Source: Paraburkholderia sp. CNPSo 3272 (GTDB taxonomy: Bacteria > Pseudomonadota > Gammaproteobacteria > Burkholderiales > Burkholderiaceae). Taken from it: DNA of 63,339 bases. Made by a program: the position numbers and the translations under genes. The notes under the pieces were generated by a model, which was not told the DNA's origin, did no database searches, and was given only the letters and a program-made list of their open reading frames with translations. How positions within the stretch are numbered: the stretch's first letter is position 1; every line of letters begins with the position of its first letter. The stretch covers positions 1 through 63,339 of the forward strand of contig NZ_JAMBPQ010000041.1 of assembly GCF_024206495.1 (NCBI RefSeq), written 5' to 3'. Positions 34,296 through 44,209 of the stretch are shown in pieces.

Positions 34296-35186
34296 ATGAA
34301 CAACAAATCCCCCGTAAGCGCCGGCGCGAAATTCCGCGCAGCGGTGGCCGCCGAACAACCGCTGCAGGTCGTCGGCGCCATTACCGCGTATGCGGCCAAG
34401 CTCGCGCAGGCGACCGGCTTCAAGGCCGTCTATCTCTCGGGCGGCGGCGTGGCCGCCAACTCCCTCGGCGTGCCGGACCTCGGCATCAGCAGCATGGACG
34501 ACGTGCTGATCGACGCCCGCCGCATCACCGACGCCGTCGATATTCCGCTGATGGTCGACATCGACACCGGCTGGGGCGGCGCTTTCAACATCGCGCGCAC
34601 GATCAAGTCGTTTATCAAGGCGGGCGTGGCCGCCGTGCATCTGGAAGACCAGGTGGGTCAGAAGCGCTGCGGCCATCGCCCGAACAAGGAAGTCGTGGCA
34701 ACCGGCGAAATGGTGGACCGCGTGAAAGCCGCCGTGGACGCGCGCACCGACGACGGCTTCGTCATCATGGCCCGCACCGACGCGGCCGCCGTGGAAGGCA
34801 TCGACGCCGCGATCGAGCGCGCGGTGGCGTACGTGGAAGCGGGCGCGGACATGATCTTCCCCGAAGCGATGAAGACGCTTGACGACTACCGCCGTTTCCG
34901 CGCCGCCGTGAAGGTGCCGATTCTCGCCAACCTCACGGAATTCGGCTCGACGCCGTTCTTCACGACCGAAGAACTGAAGAGCGCGAACGTGGATATCGCG
35001 CTCTACTGCTGCGGCGCATATCGTGCGATGAACGCCGCCGCGCTGAACTTCTACGAGACCGTCAAGCGCGACGGCACGCAGAAGGCCGCCGTCTCGACGA
35101 TGCAGTCGCGCGAGGACCTCTACCGCTACCTCGGCTATCACGCCTACGAAGACAAGCTCGACGCGCTCTTTGCCGCGAAGAAGTAA
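34296..35186 (+). CDS. prpB: 2-methylisocitrate lyase
   Basis: The 296-residue enzyme splits 2-methylisocitrate into pyruvate and succinate. The lyase signature KRCGHR and Mg2+-binding VDIDTGWGGAFN and VHLEDQ blocks are present. The start ATG at 34296 follows GGAG; an upstream TTG is less likely. It is first in the prpB-prpC-acnD-prpF order behind the sigma-54 promoter. Confidence 0.95.
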   Translation: MNNKSPVSAGAKFRAAVAAEQPLQVVGAITAYAAKLAQATGFKAVYLSGGGVAANSLGVPDLGISSMDDVLIDARRITDAVDIPLMVDIDTGWGGAFNIARTIKSFIKAGVAAVHLEDQVGQKRCGHRPNKEVVATGEMVDRVKAAVDARTDDGFVIMARTDAAAVEGIDAAIERAVAYVEAGADMIFPEAMKTLDDYRRFRAAVKVPILANLTEFGSTPFFTTEELKSANVDIALYCCGAYRAMNAAALNFYETVKRDGTQKAAVSTMQSREDLYRYLGYHAYEDKLDALFAAKK

Positions 35187-35233
35187 ATCCGCCCACCATA
35201 TAGTTCACAGATACCTGGAGAGAGGAAGACACC

Positions 35234-36400
35234 ATGAGCGAAGCAGAAAACACCACGCAAGCCGCTGGCGGTTTCAAGCCGAAGAAGTCCGTTGCGCTGT
35301 CTGGCGTGGCGGCGGGCAACACGGCGCTGTGCACTGTGGGCCGCACCGGCAACGACCTGCACTACCGCGGCTATGACATTCTCGACCTCGCCACCGCGTG
35401 CGAATTCGAAGAAGTCGCGTACCTGCTCGTGCACGGCAAGCTGCCGAACACGGCCGAACTGGCCGGCTACAAGGCGAAGCTCAAGGCGCTGCGCGGCCTG
35501 CCCGCCAACGTGAAGACGGCCCTCGAAGCCGTGCCCGCCTCCGCGCATCCGATGGACGTGATGCGCACGGGCGTCTCGATTCTGGGCACGGTGCTGCCCG
35601 AGAAAGACGACCACAACCTGCCGGGCGCGCGCGATATCGCCGACCGCCTGATGGCTTCGCTCGGCTCGATGCTGCTGTACTGGTATCACTTTTCGCACAA
35701 CGGCAAGCGCATCGAAGTCGAAACGGACGACGACTCGATCGGCGGCCACTTCCTGCACCTGCTGCACGGCCGCGCGCCGTCGAAGTCGTGGGTCGACGCG
35801 ATGCACGTGTCGCTCAACCTGTACGCCGAGCACGAGTTCAACGCCTCGACGTTCACGGGCCGCGTGATCGCGGGTACGGGCTCGGACATCTACTCGGCCA
35901 TCACGGGCGCGATCGGCGCGCTGCGCGGTCCGAAGCACGGCGGCGCGAACGAAGTCGCTTTCGAGATCCAGTCGCGCTACGAAAGCCCCGACGACGCAGA
36001 AGCCGATATCCGCGCGCGCGTGGAGAAGAAGGAAGTCGTGATCGGCTTCGGCCACCCGGTGTACACGATCTCGGACCCGCGCAACAAGGTCATCAAGGAA
36101 ATCGCGAAGAAGCTCTCGAAGGAGCAGTCGAACATGAAGCTGTTCGACATCGCCGAGCGCCTCGAATCGACGATGTGGGAAGTCAAGAAGATGTTCCCGA
36201 ACCTCGACTGGTTCAGCGCCGTGTCGTATCACATGATGGGCGTGCCGACCGCCATGTTCACGCCGATCTTCGTGATCGCGCGCACGGCCGGCTGGAGCGC
36301 GCACATCATCGAGCAGCGCATCGACAACAAGATCATCCGCCCGAGCGCGAATTACACGGGTCCGGAGAATCTGAAGTTCACGCCGATCAGCAAGCGCTGA
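35234..36400 (+). CDS. prpC: 2-methylcitrate synthase
   Basis: The 388-residue enzyme condenses propionyl-CoA with oxaloacetate. It has the citrate-synthase catalytic residues: His in NASTFTGRVIAGTGSD and GPKHGGANE, plus His in IGFGHPVYT and a late Asp in the FPNLDWFSAV block. Length and order fit PrpC rather than GltA. GGAGAGAGGAAG precedes the ATG. It lies 47 nt after prpB. Confidence 0.94.
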   Translation: MSEAENTTQAAGGFKPKKSVALSGVAAGNTALCTVGRTGNDLHYRGYDILDLATACEFEEVAYLLVHGKLPNTAELAGYKAKLKALRGLPANVKTALEAVPASAHPMDVMRTGVSILGTVLPEKDDHNLPGARDIADRLMASLGSMLLYWYHFSHNGKRIEVETDDDSIGGHFLHLLHGRAPSKSWVDAMHVSLNLYAEHEFNASTFTGRVIAGTGSDIYSAITGAIGALRGPKHGGANEVAFEIQSRYESPDDAEADIRARVEKKEVVIGFGHPVYTISDPRNKVIKEIAKKLSKEQSNMKLFDIAERLESTMWEVKKMFPNLDWFSAVSYHMMGVPTAMFTPIFVIARTAGWSAHIIEQRIDNKIIRPSANYTGPENLKFTPISKR

Positions 36401-36410
36401 ATGAGGCTCA

Positions 36411-36499
36411 CCAGTCGTCCGGGTGGACTATGACGTTCGGACGACTGGGAGACGGCGGCGCGCGCGTATAGAGTGAGGACATTCGCTCACGACGCGCGC
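36411..36499 (+). promoter_or_regulatory. Two hairpins between prpC and acnD
   Basis: The first hairpin pairs CCAGTCGTCCG (36411-36421) with CGGACGACTGG (36438-36448), 11 bp perfect. The second nests GTGAG/CTCAC inside GCGCGCGT/ACGCGCGC (36460-36499). Neither has a T-run, so processing, stability or attenuation are the possible roles. Confidence 0.5.
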
Positions 36500-36537
36500 A
36501 GCTGCCGCCAACCCACTACATCTTTGGTCCCCAAGCC

Positions 36538-39135
36538 GTGAATACCGCCTACCGCAAGTCCCTCCCGGGCACCCGGCTCGATTACTTCGACGCGCGCGAA
36601 GCCGTCGAGGCCATCCAGCCCGGCGCCTACGACACGCTGCCGTACACCTCGCGCGTGCTCGCCGAAAACCTCGTGCGCCGCTGCGACCCGGCCACGCTCA
36701 CCGCCTCGCTTACGCAGCTCATCGAACGCAAGCGCGACCTCGACTTTCCGTGGTTCCCGGCGCGCGTGGTCTGCCACGACATCCTCGGGCAAACGGCGCT
36801 CGTCGACCTCGCCGGCCTGCGCGACGCGATCGCCGACCAGGGCGGCGACCCCGCCAAGGTGAATCCGGTCGTACCGGTGCAGCTGATCGTCGATCACTCG
36901 CTCGCCGTGGAATGCGGCGGCTTCGACCCGGACGCGTTCAACAAGAACCGTGCGATCGAAGACCGACGTAACGAAGACCGTTTCGACTTCATCAACTGGA
37001 CGAAGAAGGCGTTCAAGAACGTCGACGTGATCCCTCCGGGCAACGGCATCATGCACCAGATCAATCTGGAGAAGATGTCGCCCGTGATCCAGGCGCGTGA
37101 AGGCGTGGCGTTCCCCGACACCTGTGTCGGCACCGACAGCCACACGCCGCACGTCGATGCGCTCGGTGTGATCGCCATCGGCGTGGGCGGCCTCGAAGCC
37201 GAGAACGTCATGCTCGGCCGCGCCTCGTGGATGCGCCTGCCCGATATCGTCGGCGTCGAGCTGACCGGCAAGCGCCAGCCCGGCATCACTGCCACCGACA
37301 TCGTGCTCGCCCTTACCGAGTTCCTGCGCAAGGAGAAGGTCGTGGGCGCGTATCTGGAATTCCGTGGAGCAGGCGCGTCGAGCCTCACGCTCGGCGACCG
37401 CGCCACGATCTCCAATATGGCGCCCGAATATGGCGCGACGGCCGCGATGTTCTTCATCGACGATCAGACGCTCGAGTATCTGCGCCTCACGGGCCGCGAA
37501 GAAGAGCAGGTCAAGCTCGTCGAAACCTACGCGAAGACCGCAGGCCTGTGGGCCGACACGCTCGCCAACGCGCAGTACGAGCGCACGCTGACGTTCGATC
37601 TTTCGAGCGTGGTGCGCAACATGGCCGGCCCGTCGAATCCGCACAAGCGTCTGCCCACATCCGCTCTCGCCGAGCGCGGCATTGCGGGCAAGTGGGAAGA
37701 AACGCCGGGCCAGATGCCCGACGGCGCAGTCATCATCGCCGCCATCACGAGCTGCACCAACACGAGCAACCCGCGCAACGTGATCGCCGCCGCGCTGCTC
37801 GCGCGCAACGCGAACGCGCGCGGCCTTACGCGCAAGCCGTGGGTAAAGAGTTCGCTCGCGCCGGGATCGAAGGCCGTCGAGCTTTACCTCGAAGAAGCCA
37901 ACCTGCTGCCCGATCTGGAAAAGCTCGGCTTCGGCATCGTCGCGTTTGCATGCACCACGTGTAACGGCATGTCGGGCGCGCTCGACCCGAAGATCCAGCA
38001 GGAGATCATCGACCGCGACCTGTACGCGACCGCTGTGCTCTCGGGCAACCGCAACTTCGACGGCCGCATTCACCCGTATGCGAAGCAGGCGTTCCTCGCC
38101 TCGCCGCCGCTCGTCGTCGCGTACGCGATTGCGGGCACGATCCGCTTCGACATCGAACGCGATTCGCTCGGCACGGACAAGGACGGCAAGGCCGTGTACC
38201 TCAAGGACCTCTGGCCGAGCGACGAAGAGATCGACGCCATCGTCGCGAAGAGCGTGAAGCCCGAGCAGTTCCGCAAGGTGTACGAACCGATGTTCGCGGC
38301 CACCGCGGCAAGCGGCGAAACGACCGACCCGCTCTACGACTGGCGCGCGCAAAGCACCTACATCCGTCGTCCGCCGTACTGGGAAGGCGCGCTCGCTGGC
38401 GAGCGCACGCTCAAGGGCCTGCGCCCGCTCGCGGTGCTCGGCGACAACATCACGACCGACCACCTCTCGCCCTCCAACGCAATCCTGCTGGACAGCGCAG
38501 CGGGCGAATACCTCGCGAAAATGGGCCTGCCCGAAGAGGACTTCAACTCGTACGCGACGCACCGCGGCGACCACCTCACGGCGCAGCGCGCAACCTTCGC
38601 GAACCCCACGCTCGTCAACGAGATGGCCGTAGTGGACGGCGCCGTGAAGAAAGGGTCACTCGCGCGCGTCGAGCCGGAAGGCAAGGTCACGCGCATGTGG
38701 GAAGCCATCGAAACGTACATGGAACGCAAGCAGCCGCTCATCATCGTCGCGGGTGCGGATTACGGCCAGGGCAGCTCACGCGACTGGGCGGCCAAGGGCG
38801 TGCGTCTCGCGGGCGTGGAAGTGATCGTGGCGGAAGGCTTCGAGCGCATTCACCGCACGAACCTGATCGGCATGGGCGTGCTGCCGCTGGAGTTCAAGGC
38901 GGGCACGAGCCGCACGACGCTCGGCATCGACGGCACGGAAACCTACGATGTGATCGGCAAGCGCACGCCGCGCGCCGACCTCACGCTCGTGATCGAGCGC
39001 CGCAACGGCGAGCGCGTGGAAGTGCCGGTCACCTGCCGGCTCGATACGGCCGAAGAAGTGTCGATCTACGAAGCCGGCGGCGTGCTGCAGCGTTTCGCGC
39101 AGGACTTCCTCGAATCGTCGCAGGCAGCGGCATAA
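36538..39135 (+). CDS. acnD: 2-methylcitrate dehydratase, Fe/S type
   Basis: The 865-residue aconitase-like enzyme has the [4Fe-4S] cysteines in ITSCTNTSNP and CTTCNG and the usual swivel-domain GADYGQGSSRDWAAKG. With PrpF it replaces PrpD, turning 2-methylcitrate into methylaconitate. The start is a GTG at 36538 giving the usual MNTAYRKSLPGT N-terminus; no ribosome site is clear. It lies between prpC and prpF. Confidence 0.94.
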   Translation: MNTAYRKSLPGTRLDYFDAREAVEAIQPGAYDTLPYTSRVLAENLVRRCDPATLTASLTQLIERKRDLDFPWFPARVVCHDILGQTALVDLAGLRDAIADQGGDPAKVNPVVPVQLIVDHSLAVECGGFDPDAFNKNRAIEDRRNEDRFDFINWTKKAFKNVDVIPPGNGIMHQINLEKMSPVIQAREGVAFPDTCVGTDSHTPHVDALGVIAIGVGGLEAENVMLGRASWMRLPDIVGVELTGKRQPGITATDIVLALTEFLRKEKVVGAYLEFRGAGASSLTLGDRATISNMAPEYGATAAMFFIDDQTLEYLRLTGREEEQVKLVETYAKTAGLWADTLANAQYERTLTFDLSSVVRNMAGPSNPHKRLPTSALAERGIAGKWEETPGQMPDGAVIIAAITSCTNTSNPRNVIAAALLARNANARGLTRKPWVKSSLAPGSKAVELYLEEANLLPDLEKLGFGIVAFACTTCNGMSGALDPKIQQEIIDRDLYATAVLSGNRNFDGRIHPYAKQAFLASPPLVVAYAIAGTIRFDIERDSLGTDKDGKAVYLKDLWPSDEEIDAIVAKSVKPEQFRKVYEPMFAATAASGETTDPLYDWRAQSTYIRRPPYWEGALAGERTLKGLRPLAVLGDNITTDHLSPSNAILLDSAAGEYLAKMGLPEEDFNSYATHRGDHLTAQRATFANPTLVNEMAVVDGAVKKGSLARVEPEGKVTRMWEAIETYMERKQPLIIVAGADYGQGSSRDWAAKGVRLAGVEVIVAEGFERIHRTNLIGMGVLPLEFKAGTSRTTLGIDGTETYDVIGKRTPRADLTLVIERRNGERVEVPVTCRLDTAEEVSIYEAGGVLQRFAQDFLESSQAAA

Positions 39136-39193
39136 ACGGGAAACGGGCGGCGCAGCGGTCACACGCGCGCCGCCCTTCGTTTCAGGACAACAC

Positions 39194-40384
39194 ATGGCAC
39201 ACCTACCTCAGATCAAGATCCCCGCCACCTACATCCGCGGCGGCACCAGCAAAGGCGTGTTCTTCCGCCTCCCGGATCTGCCCGCCTCGGCGCAGCAGCC
39301 GGGCGTCGCGCGCGACAAGCTGCTCATGCGCGTGATCGGCAGCCCCGACCCGTACGGCAAGCAGATCGACGGCATGGGCGGCGCGACGTCGAGCACGAGC
39401 AAGACCGTGATTCTGGCCAAAAGCAGCAAGCCCGAGCACGACGTCGACTACCTGTTCGGCCAGGTCGCCATCGACAAGGCTTTTGTGGACTGGAGCGGCA
39501 ACTGCGGCAATCTCTCCGCCGCCGTGGGCCCGTTCGCGATCAGCGGCGGCCTCGTCGACCCGAGCCGCGTGCCCGACAACGGCGTGGCGACCGTACGCAT
39601 CTGGCAGGCCAACATCGGCAAGACCATCATCGCGCACGTGCCGATGACGAACGGCCACGTGCAGGAGACGGGCGACTTCGAACTGGACGGCGTGACCTTC
39701 CCCGCCGCCGAAGTGCAGCTCGAATTCCTCGATCCGGCCGCCGAGGAAGAAGGCGCAGGCGGTTCGATGTTCCCCACCGGCAATCTCGTGGACGACCTCG
39801 AAGTGCCTGGTGTGGGCACGCTCAAGGCCACGATGATCAATGCGGGCATCCCGACGATCTTCGTGAACGCCGAGGCCATCGGCTACACGGGCACGGAATT
39901 GCAGGACGCGATCAACAGCGACGCGCAGGCGCTCGAAAAATTCGAGACGATCCGCGCGCACGGCGCGCTGCGCATGGGGCTCATCAAGCAACTCGACGAG
40001 ATCGCCACGCGCCAGCACACGCCGAAAATCGCCTTCGTCGCGAAGCCCACGGGCTATACGGCGTCGAGCGGCAAGCGCGTGGAAGCCGGCGATGTGGACC
40101 TGCTGGTGCGCGCCATGTCGATGGGCAAGCTCCATCACGCCATGATGGGCACGGCGGCCGTGGCGATCGGCACCGCGGCGGCCATTCCCGGCACGCTCGT
40201 GAATCTCGCGGCGGGCGGCGGCGAACGCAGCGCGGTGCGCTTCGGGCATCCGTCGGGCACGCTGCGCGTGGGTGCCGAGGCGCGCCAGGAAAACGGCGAA
40301 TGGACGGTCACGAAGGCCATCATGAGCCGTAGCGCCCGCGTGATGATGGAAGGCTGGGTGCGCGTGCCGGGCGACGCGTTTTAA
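39194..40384 (+). CDS. prpF: Methylaconitate isomerase
   Basis: The 396-residue protein is a PrpF-family isomerase with the N-terminal IRGGTSKGVFFR and the SGNCGNLSAAVGPFA block (cysteine and glycine motif of the fold). It moves the double bond of the AcnD product so that the lyase route works. It ends the operon; a 17-bp terminator stem follows. Confidence 0.94.
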   Translation: MAHLPQIKIPATYIRGGTSKGVFFRLPDLPASAQQPGVARDKLLMRVIGSPDPYGKQIDGMGGATSSTSKTVILAKSSKPEHDVDYLFGQVAIDKAFVDWSGNCGNLSAAVGPFAISGGLVDPSRVPDNGVATVRIWQANIGKTIIAHVPMTNGHVQETGDFELDGVTFPAAEVQLEFLDPAAEEEGAGGSMFPTGNLVDDLEVPGVGTLKATMINAGIPTIFVNAEAIGYTGTELQDAINSDAQALEKFETIRAHGALRMGLIKQLDEIATRQHTPKIAFVAKPTGYTASSGKRVEAGDVDLLVRAMSMGKLHHAMMGTAAVAIGTAAAIPGTLVNLAAGGGERSAVRFGHPSGTLRVGAEARQENGEWTVTKAIMSRSARVMMEGWVRVPGDAF

Positions 40385-40420
40385 GGAGCGGTTTCGGGAG
40401 TGCGCGGTTCGCGCTGATGA

Positions 40421-40460
40421 AAAAACCGCCCTGACGCTGCGATGCGTCAGGGCGGTTTTT
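40421..40460. terminator. Bidirectional rho-independent terminator
   Basis: A perfect 17-bp stem (40421-40437 with 40444-40460, six-base loop) starts with AAAAA and ends with TTTTT, so it can stop transcription from prpF on one side and from the lipoprotein gene on the other. Confidence 0.9.
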
Positions 40461-40500
40461 CGTTCTCGTCGCGGATCGAACTAGTACAAGCGCGCCGCGC

Positions 40501-41364
40501 TCAGCTCTGCGGTGAAGAAGGCAAATACGGCATCGGATCCACCGGCTTGCCATCGCGGCGCACCTCGAACAGCACCGCCACGCGGTCATTACTCTCGTTG
40601 CCCATCTCGGCGATCTGCTGGCCCTGATGCACCGTGTCGCCGGTCTTCACGAGCAGACGGCGGTTGTGCGAGTATGCCGTGAGGAAGTCCTTGTTGTGCT
40701 GGACGATGATCAGGCTGCCGTATTCGTTCAGCCCCGTACCCGCGTACATGACTTTTCCGTCGGCGGCGGCGATCACGGGGTCGCCGGCCTTGCCGGCGAT
40801 CTCGATTCCGCGCGTCGTGCCCGGCGCGAACGGTTCGACCACGCGGCCATGCGCCGGCCACACGAGTGCGACGCTGTTCGCATGCCGTGCCACTTCGGCG
40901 GCAACCTGGCGGTTTCCAGCTGCGTTCGGGTTGGCATTCGCCGTCGCTCCGCCTGCTTGCGGCGCGGCCACCTGGACAGTGATCGTCTGCTTCGAAACCA
41001 GCTTGATCGACTGGCCTGCGCGCAGGTGACCGTTGGGCTTCAGGTGATTCCAGGCGGCCAGATCCTTGACCGAAACACTGTGCTTTTGCGCGATGCGCTG
41101 CAGCGTGTCGCCGCGGCGCACACGCACGTACGTCGTTTTCGTGACGACGCGCGTGACGGGCGCACTCGCCGCCTGTTGTGTGCCGCTGGCGTCAGCACTC
41201 GCTGCGTCGGAGGCCGGGGCCGGAGCCCCCGCGGTGTCGGGCTGCGGTTGTTGTTGCGGTTGCGGCTGGTTCATGTTGGCGCAGCCGCCCAGCAGGGCCG
41301 CCAGCCCCAACGCGGCCCAGAACCCCTTGAGACCACGCCGGCCAATACGATCGTCTTCGAACAT
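40501..41364 (-). CDS. LysM-M23 lipoprotein, NlpD-like, catalytically degenerate
   Basis: The 287-residue protein has a lipobox (AALLGGCANM), a glutamine/proline/alanine-rich linker, one LysM domain (about 80-125: YVRVRRGDTLQRIAQKHSVS) and a peptidase-M23 domain. The zinc ligands are lost: the usual H-x3-D region reads RGIEIAG and the HxH motif reads VLFEV. It is therefore probably an amidase activator of the NlpD/EnvC type acting in daughter-cell separation. GCAGGAGAAAGC precedes the ATG. Confidence 0.85.
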   Translation of the reverse strand: MFEDDRIGRRGLKGFWAALGLAALLGGCANMNQPQPQQQPQPDTAGAPAPASDAASADASGTQQAASAPVTRVVTKTTYVRVRRGDTLQRIAQKHSVSVKDLAAWNHLKPNGHLRAGQSIKLVSKQTITVQVAAPQAGGATANANPNAAGNRQVAAEVARHANSVALVWPAHGRVVEPFAPGTTRGIEIAGKAGDPVIAAADGKVMYAGTGLNEYGSLIIVQHNKDFLTAYSHNRRLLVKTGDTVHQGQQIAEMGNESNDRVAVLFEVRRDGKPVDPMPYLPSSPQS

Positions 41365-42079
41365 TGCTTTCTCCTGCGGTGCTTGCGGCCGTGCGTTGCT
41401 GCGAGCGGAGGCCGGGACGGTCTGCTGCGGATGCCGCGCTCCCGCCCTCATGGCGTTCCGGCTCGCCTGCGCCGGGCTGCTTCTGTCTGCATCTAAAACG
41501 ACTGCATCTCGAACCATACACATTCAACGCACGCCATCGCCCCATTAACGAACGAGCGTGCCATCTCATATTCGATGCGGCATTGTAAAGCGCCGCTACA
41601 CGAAATCAGCCCAGGGAGAACACTTTGAAACAAATGTTAATTAAACGAATTCTTGCCCGATAAAGGCATCGACAAAGGGCCAGCAGTCACCGTCCAAACC
41701 CGCCCCGAGCGGCATTTGCCGCGACAGCATGATCGTGCCCCTTCCCTTGCCTTATCGGCACACCCCCCGGAAACTTGAACGGCGCACTGGTCACGTCCAC
41801 TGAAAGCCATTTGAAATTACGCTAACATCGCGGCATCAACGTAAACCCGCAATCTGGCGGGAACCCTCGCGTGTTCTTCAGGTCTTTTCCTGCGTTTGTC
41901 GTGCGCCGGGCCTGGTGACCCCTTCGCGGTCCCTGGCGCCAGACGCGCCGGGAACGTCGCCCGAATTCCTGATTTCCCGATTTTTTCCAGCCAGGTACTT
42001 CCAGCATCTGCCCGCCCGGCCCGTTTTGCATCACCGGCTGCTTCATGCGCCCCATACCGGCCAGGCCTGCTGCTCCAAC
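41365..42079. other. Intergenic between divergent lipoprotein and OpgC genes
   Basis: The 715 nt contain an AT-richer patch at 41625-41665 and nothing that I can support as a gene. An open frame joins the OpgC gene from 41915, but its codons look non-coding. Confidence 0.45.
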
Positions 42080-43177
42080 ATGCCAAAGTCATCCAACCGT
42101 CTAGTCGAACTCGATTTCTTCCGCGGGCTCGTCCTGCTCATCATCGTCGTCGATCACATTGGCGGCAGCATCGTCTCGCGCGTCACGCTGCACGCCTACG
42201 CGTTGTGCGACGCGGCGGAGGTCTTCGTCTTCCTCGGCGGTTTCGCCACGGCCACCGCATGGGCCACGCTGTGCGCACGCCGCACCGAGGCCGCGGCGCG
42301 GCAGCGCTTCATCAAGCGCGCGTTCGAGATCTACCGCGCGTTCGTCGTGACGGCGCTCCTGATGCTGCTCGTCACGGCGATTCTCGTTGCGTGCAACGTG
42401 GATGCGCCCAACCTCGCCACCACCGATCTCGACGATCTCACGCTCGCGCCTGCCGCCGCGTTGCGCGACATCGTGCTGATGCGCCGCCAGCCGTATCTGG
42501 CCGGCGTACTGCCGATGTACGCCTGCTTCGCCCTCGCCGCCCCCCTCACGTTGCCGCTCGCGCGCACGCGGCCGTGGCTGCTGCTGGCCGTTAGCCTCGC
42601 GCTCTGGGGCGTCGCGCCGCACCTGGCGCCGTGGTTGCCGCATGTCGAAGACGTGCAATGGGACTTCAACCCGTTCGGCTGGCAACTGATGTTCGTGCTC
42701 GGCGTGATCGCGCAGGCGCAACCCGTGTTCCAGCGGGTGAACGCGCACCGTTTCGGCACGCTCGTGACCCTCGCCGCGCTCGCTGTCGTGGCGGCCGCCG
42801 CGATCTATCGCCTGCAGCTCGGCAACGTCGCGCTCGACGGCGACTTCAAGCGCAACCTCGCATGGTTTCGCATGCTCAACTTTCTTGGCATCGCGTGGCT
42901 CACGGCGCATGTCATACGCCTCGGCTGGGCGAAACGCGTGGCGCATGCGCTGCCCTGGGTGGGCCTCGTCGGCCGCAAGGGGATGCTCTCGTTCGTGGCG
43001 GGGGCCGTGATTTCGCTCACGGTCGACTCGGTGCTCTACTGGTACACCGACGGCTATCTGAACGTGCCGCTCGGCCTGTGCGCCGACGCCGTCGCGATCA
43101 CCGCGCTGCTGCTCGTTGCGCGAGCGTCCGACCCGCTCAAGCGGCTGCTGCCTTCGCGCGCCAAAGCTTCGGTGTGA
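42080..43177 (+). CDS. opgC: OpgC-like membrane acyltransferase
   Basis: The 365-residue protein has about ten hydrophobic helices and starts with RLVELDFFRGLVLLIIVVDH, the motif of the OpgC family, which adds succinyl groups to osmoregulated periplasmic glucans. I choose ATG at 42080, right before this motif. The glucan synthesis genes are not in the window. Other acyltransferase-3-like roles are possible. Confidence 0.8.
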   Translation: MPKSSNRLVELDFFRGLVLLIIVVDHIGGSIVSRVTLHAYALCDAAEVFVFLGGFATATAWATLCARRTEAAARQRFIKRAFEIYRAFVVTALLMLLVTAILVACNVDAPNLATTDLDDLTLAPAAALRDIVLMRRQPYLAGVLPMYACFALAAPLTLPLARTRPWLLLAVSLALWGVAPHLAPWLPHVEDVQWDFNPFGWQLMFVLGVIAQAQPVFQRVNAHRFGTLVTLAALAVVAAAAIYRLQLGNVALDGDFKRNLAWFRMLNFLGIAWLTAHVIRLGWAKRVAHALPWVGLVGRKGMLSFVAGAVISLTVDSVLYWYTDGYLNVPLGLCADAVAITALLLVARASDPLKRLLPSRAKASV

Positions 43178-43303
43178 AACGACGCGGCTCGCAGGCCATG
43201 CCCGGCGCGCCGGCTAGCCGATCACGGCTTCCGGCGCGCACGGGCGGCTGCTAGCATGATGACCCCGCGCCGCCGGCGCGCCACCGCCCTCGATGTCCCT
43301 GCC

Positions 43304-44158
43304 ATGCGCAGACTTCTTCGCACCGCGCTGCTCTCCCTCGCTCTCTCCTGCGCGGCACTCGTCACGCCAGCGGCGCCGGCCGCGGCGAGCACAATCGTGG
43401 TCCGCTCGTTCCACGCGGACGCCCTCAGCCGCGACTGGCCCTACGTGGTGTACCTGCCGAACGGCTATCGCGCTGATCAGGGCCGCTACCCGGTGCTCTA
43501 TCTCCTGCATGGCAACAACGGCGAGCCCATGGACTGGGTCACGCAAGGCCAGCTCCAGACCACGGCCGACACGCTGATCGCCCGTCACGAGATCCCGCCC
43601 GTGGTGATCGTGATGCCGCAGGGCGGCACCGACTGGTACGTCGACCGCAAGGAGAGGATGGAGACGGCGTTCTTCCAGGATCTGCTGCCCGAAATCGAGT
43701 CGCGCTTCGCAGTGGACGACGCGCGCGACGGCCGCGCGATCGGCGGTGTCTCGATGGGCGGGTTCGGCGCGCTGCGCTACACGCTGGAGCACCCCGACAT
43801 GTTCTGCGGCGCGCTGCTGCTATCCCCTGCGGTCTATGCGGGCGACCCGCCGCCCAGCTCGGCGGCGCGTCACGTGGGTGTGTTCGGCGACCATCAGTTC
43901 GATGCGCAGATCTGGCGCACGCTCAACTATCCGGCGCTCTGGAAGCCGTATTTCGCGCAGCCCCGGCGCGTGCCGTTCTTTATCGCCGCCGGCGACGACG
44001 ACCTCGTGATCCAGGCCGAGTCGTCGCTGCTCTACACGCGGTTGCGCGAGGCGGGCAATACGGCGGCGCTGCGCATCGTGGACGGCGGCCACGTGTGGCC
44101 CGTGTGGCGCGAGCTGCTGCCCGCCGCGCTCAAGTACACGCTCGCCTGCTTCCGTTGA
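43304..44158 (+). CDS. Secreted esterase (S-formylglutathione hydrolase/antigen-85-like)
   Basis: The 284-residue alpha/beta hydrolase has a signal peptide (RRLLRTALLSLALSCAAL), the block YLLHGNNGEPMDWV, the nucleophile elbow GGVSMGGFGAL and a late DGGHVWPVW histidine. The start at 43304 suits the signal peptide; ATG at 43256 would add 16 residues. It acts in the periplasm or outside. It lies close behind opgC but has its own spacing of 126 nt. Confidence 0.82.
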   Translation: MRRLLRTALLSLALSCAALVTPAAPAAASTIVVRSFHADALSRDWPYVVYLPNGYRADQGRYPVLYLLHGNNGEPMDWVTQGQLQTTADTLIARHEIPPVVIVMPQGGTDWYVDRKERMETAFFQDLLPEIESRFAVDDARDGRAIGGVSMGGFGALRYTLEHPDMFCGALLLSPAVYAGDPPPSSAARHVGVFGDHQFDAQIWRTLNYPALWKPYFAQPRRVPFFIAAGDDDLVIQAESSLLYTRLREAGNTAALRIVDGGHVWPVWRELLPAALKYTLACFR

Positions 44159-44209
44159 GCGACGCGCGCGATGCGCCGCGCCGCGCCGCGAACTGAGCGT
44201 AACTGGGCG

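Noticed and set aside
36487..38574. 695-codon open frame on the minus strand
   Set aside because: It is antisense to acnD and has no recognisable domain.
42101..42946. 281-codon minus-strand frame in the OpgC gene
   Set aside because: Antisense shadow without a ribosome site or domain; the plus-strand membrane protein is clearly the real gene.
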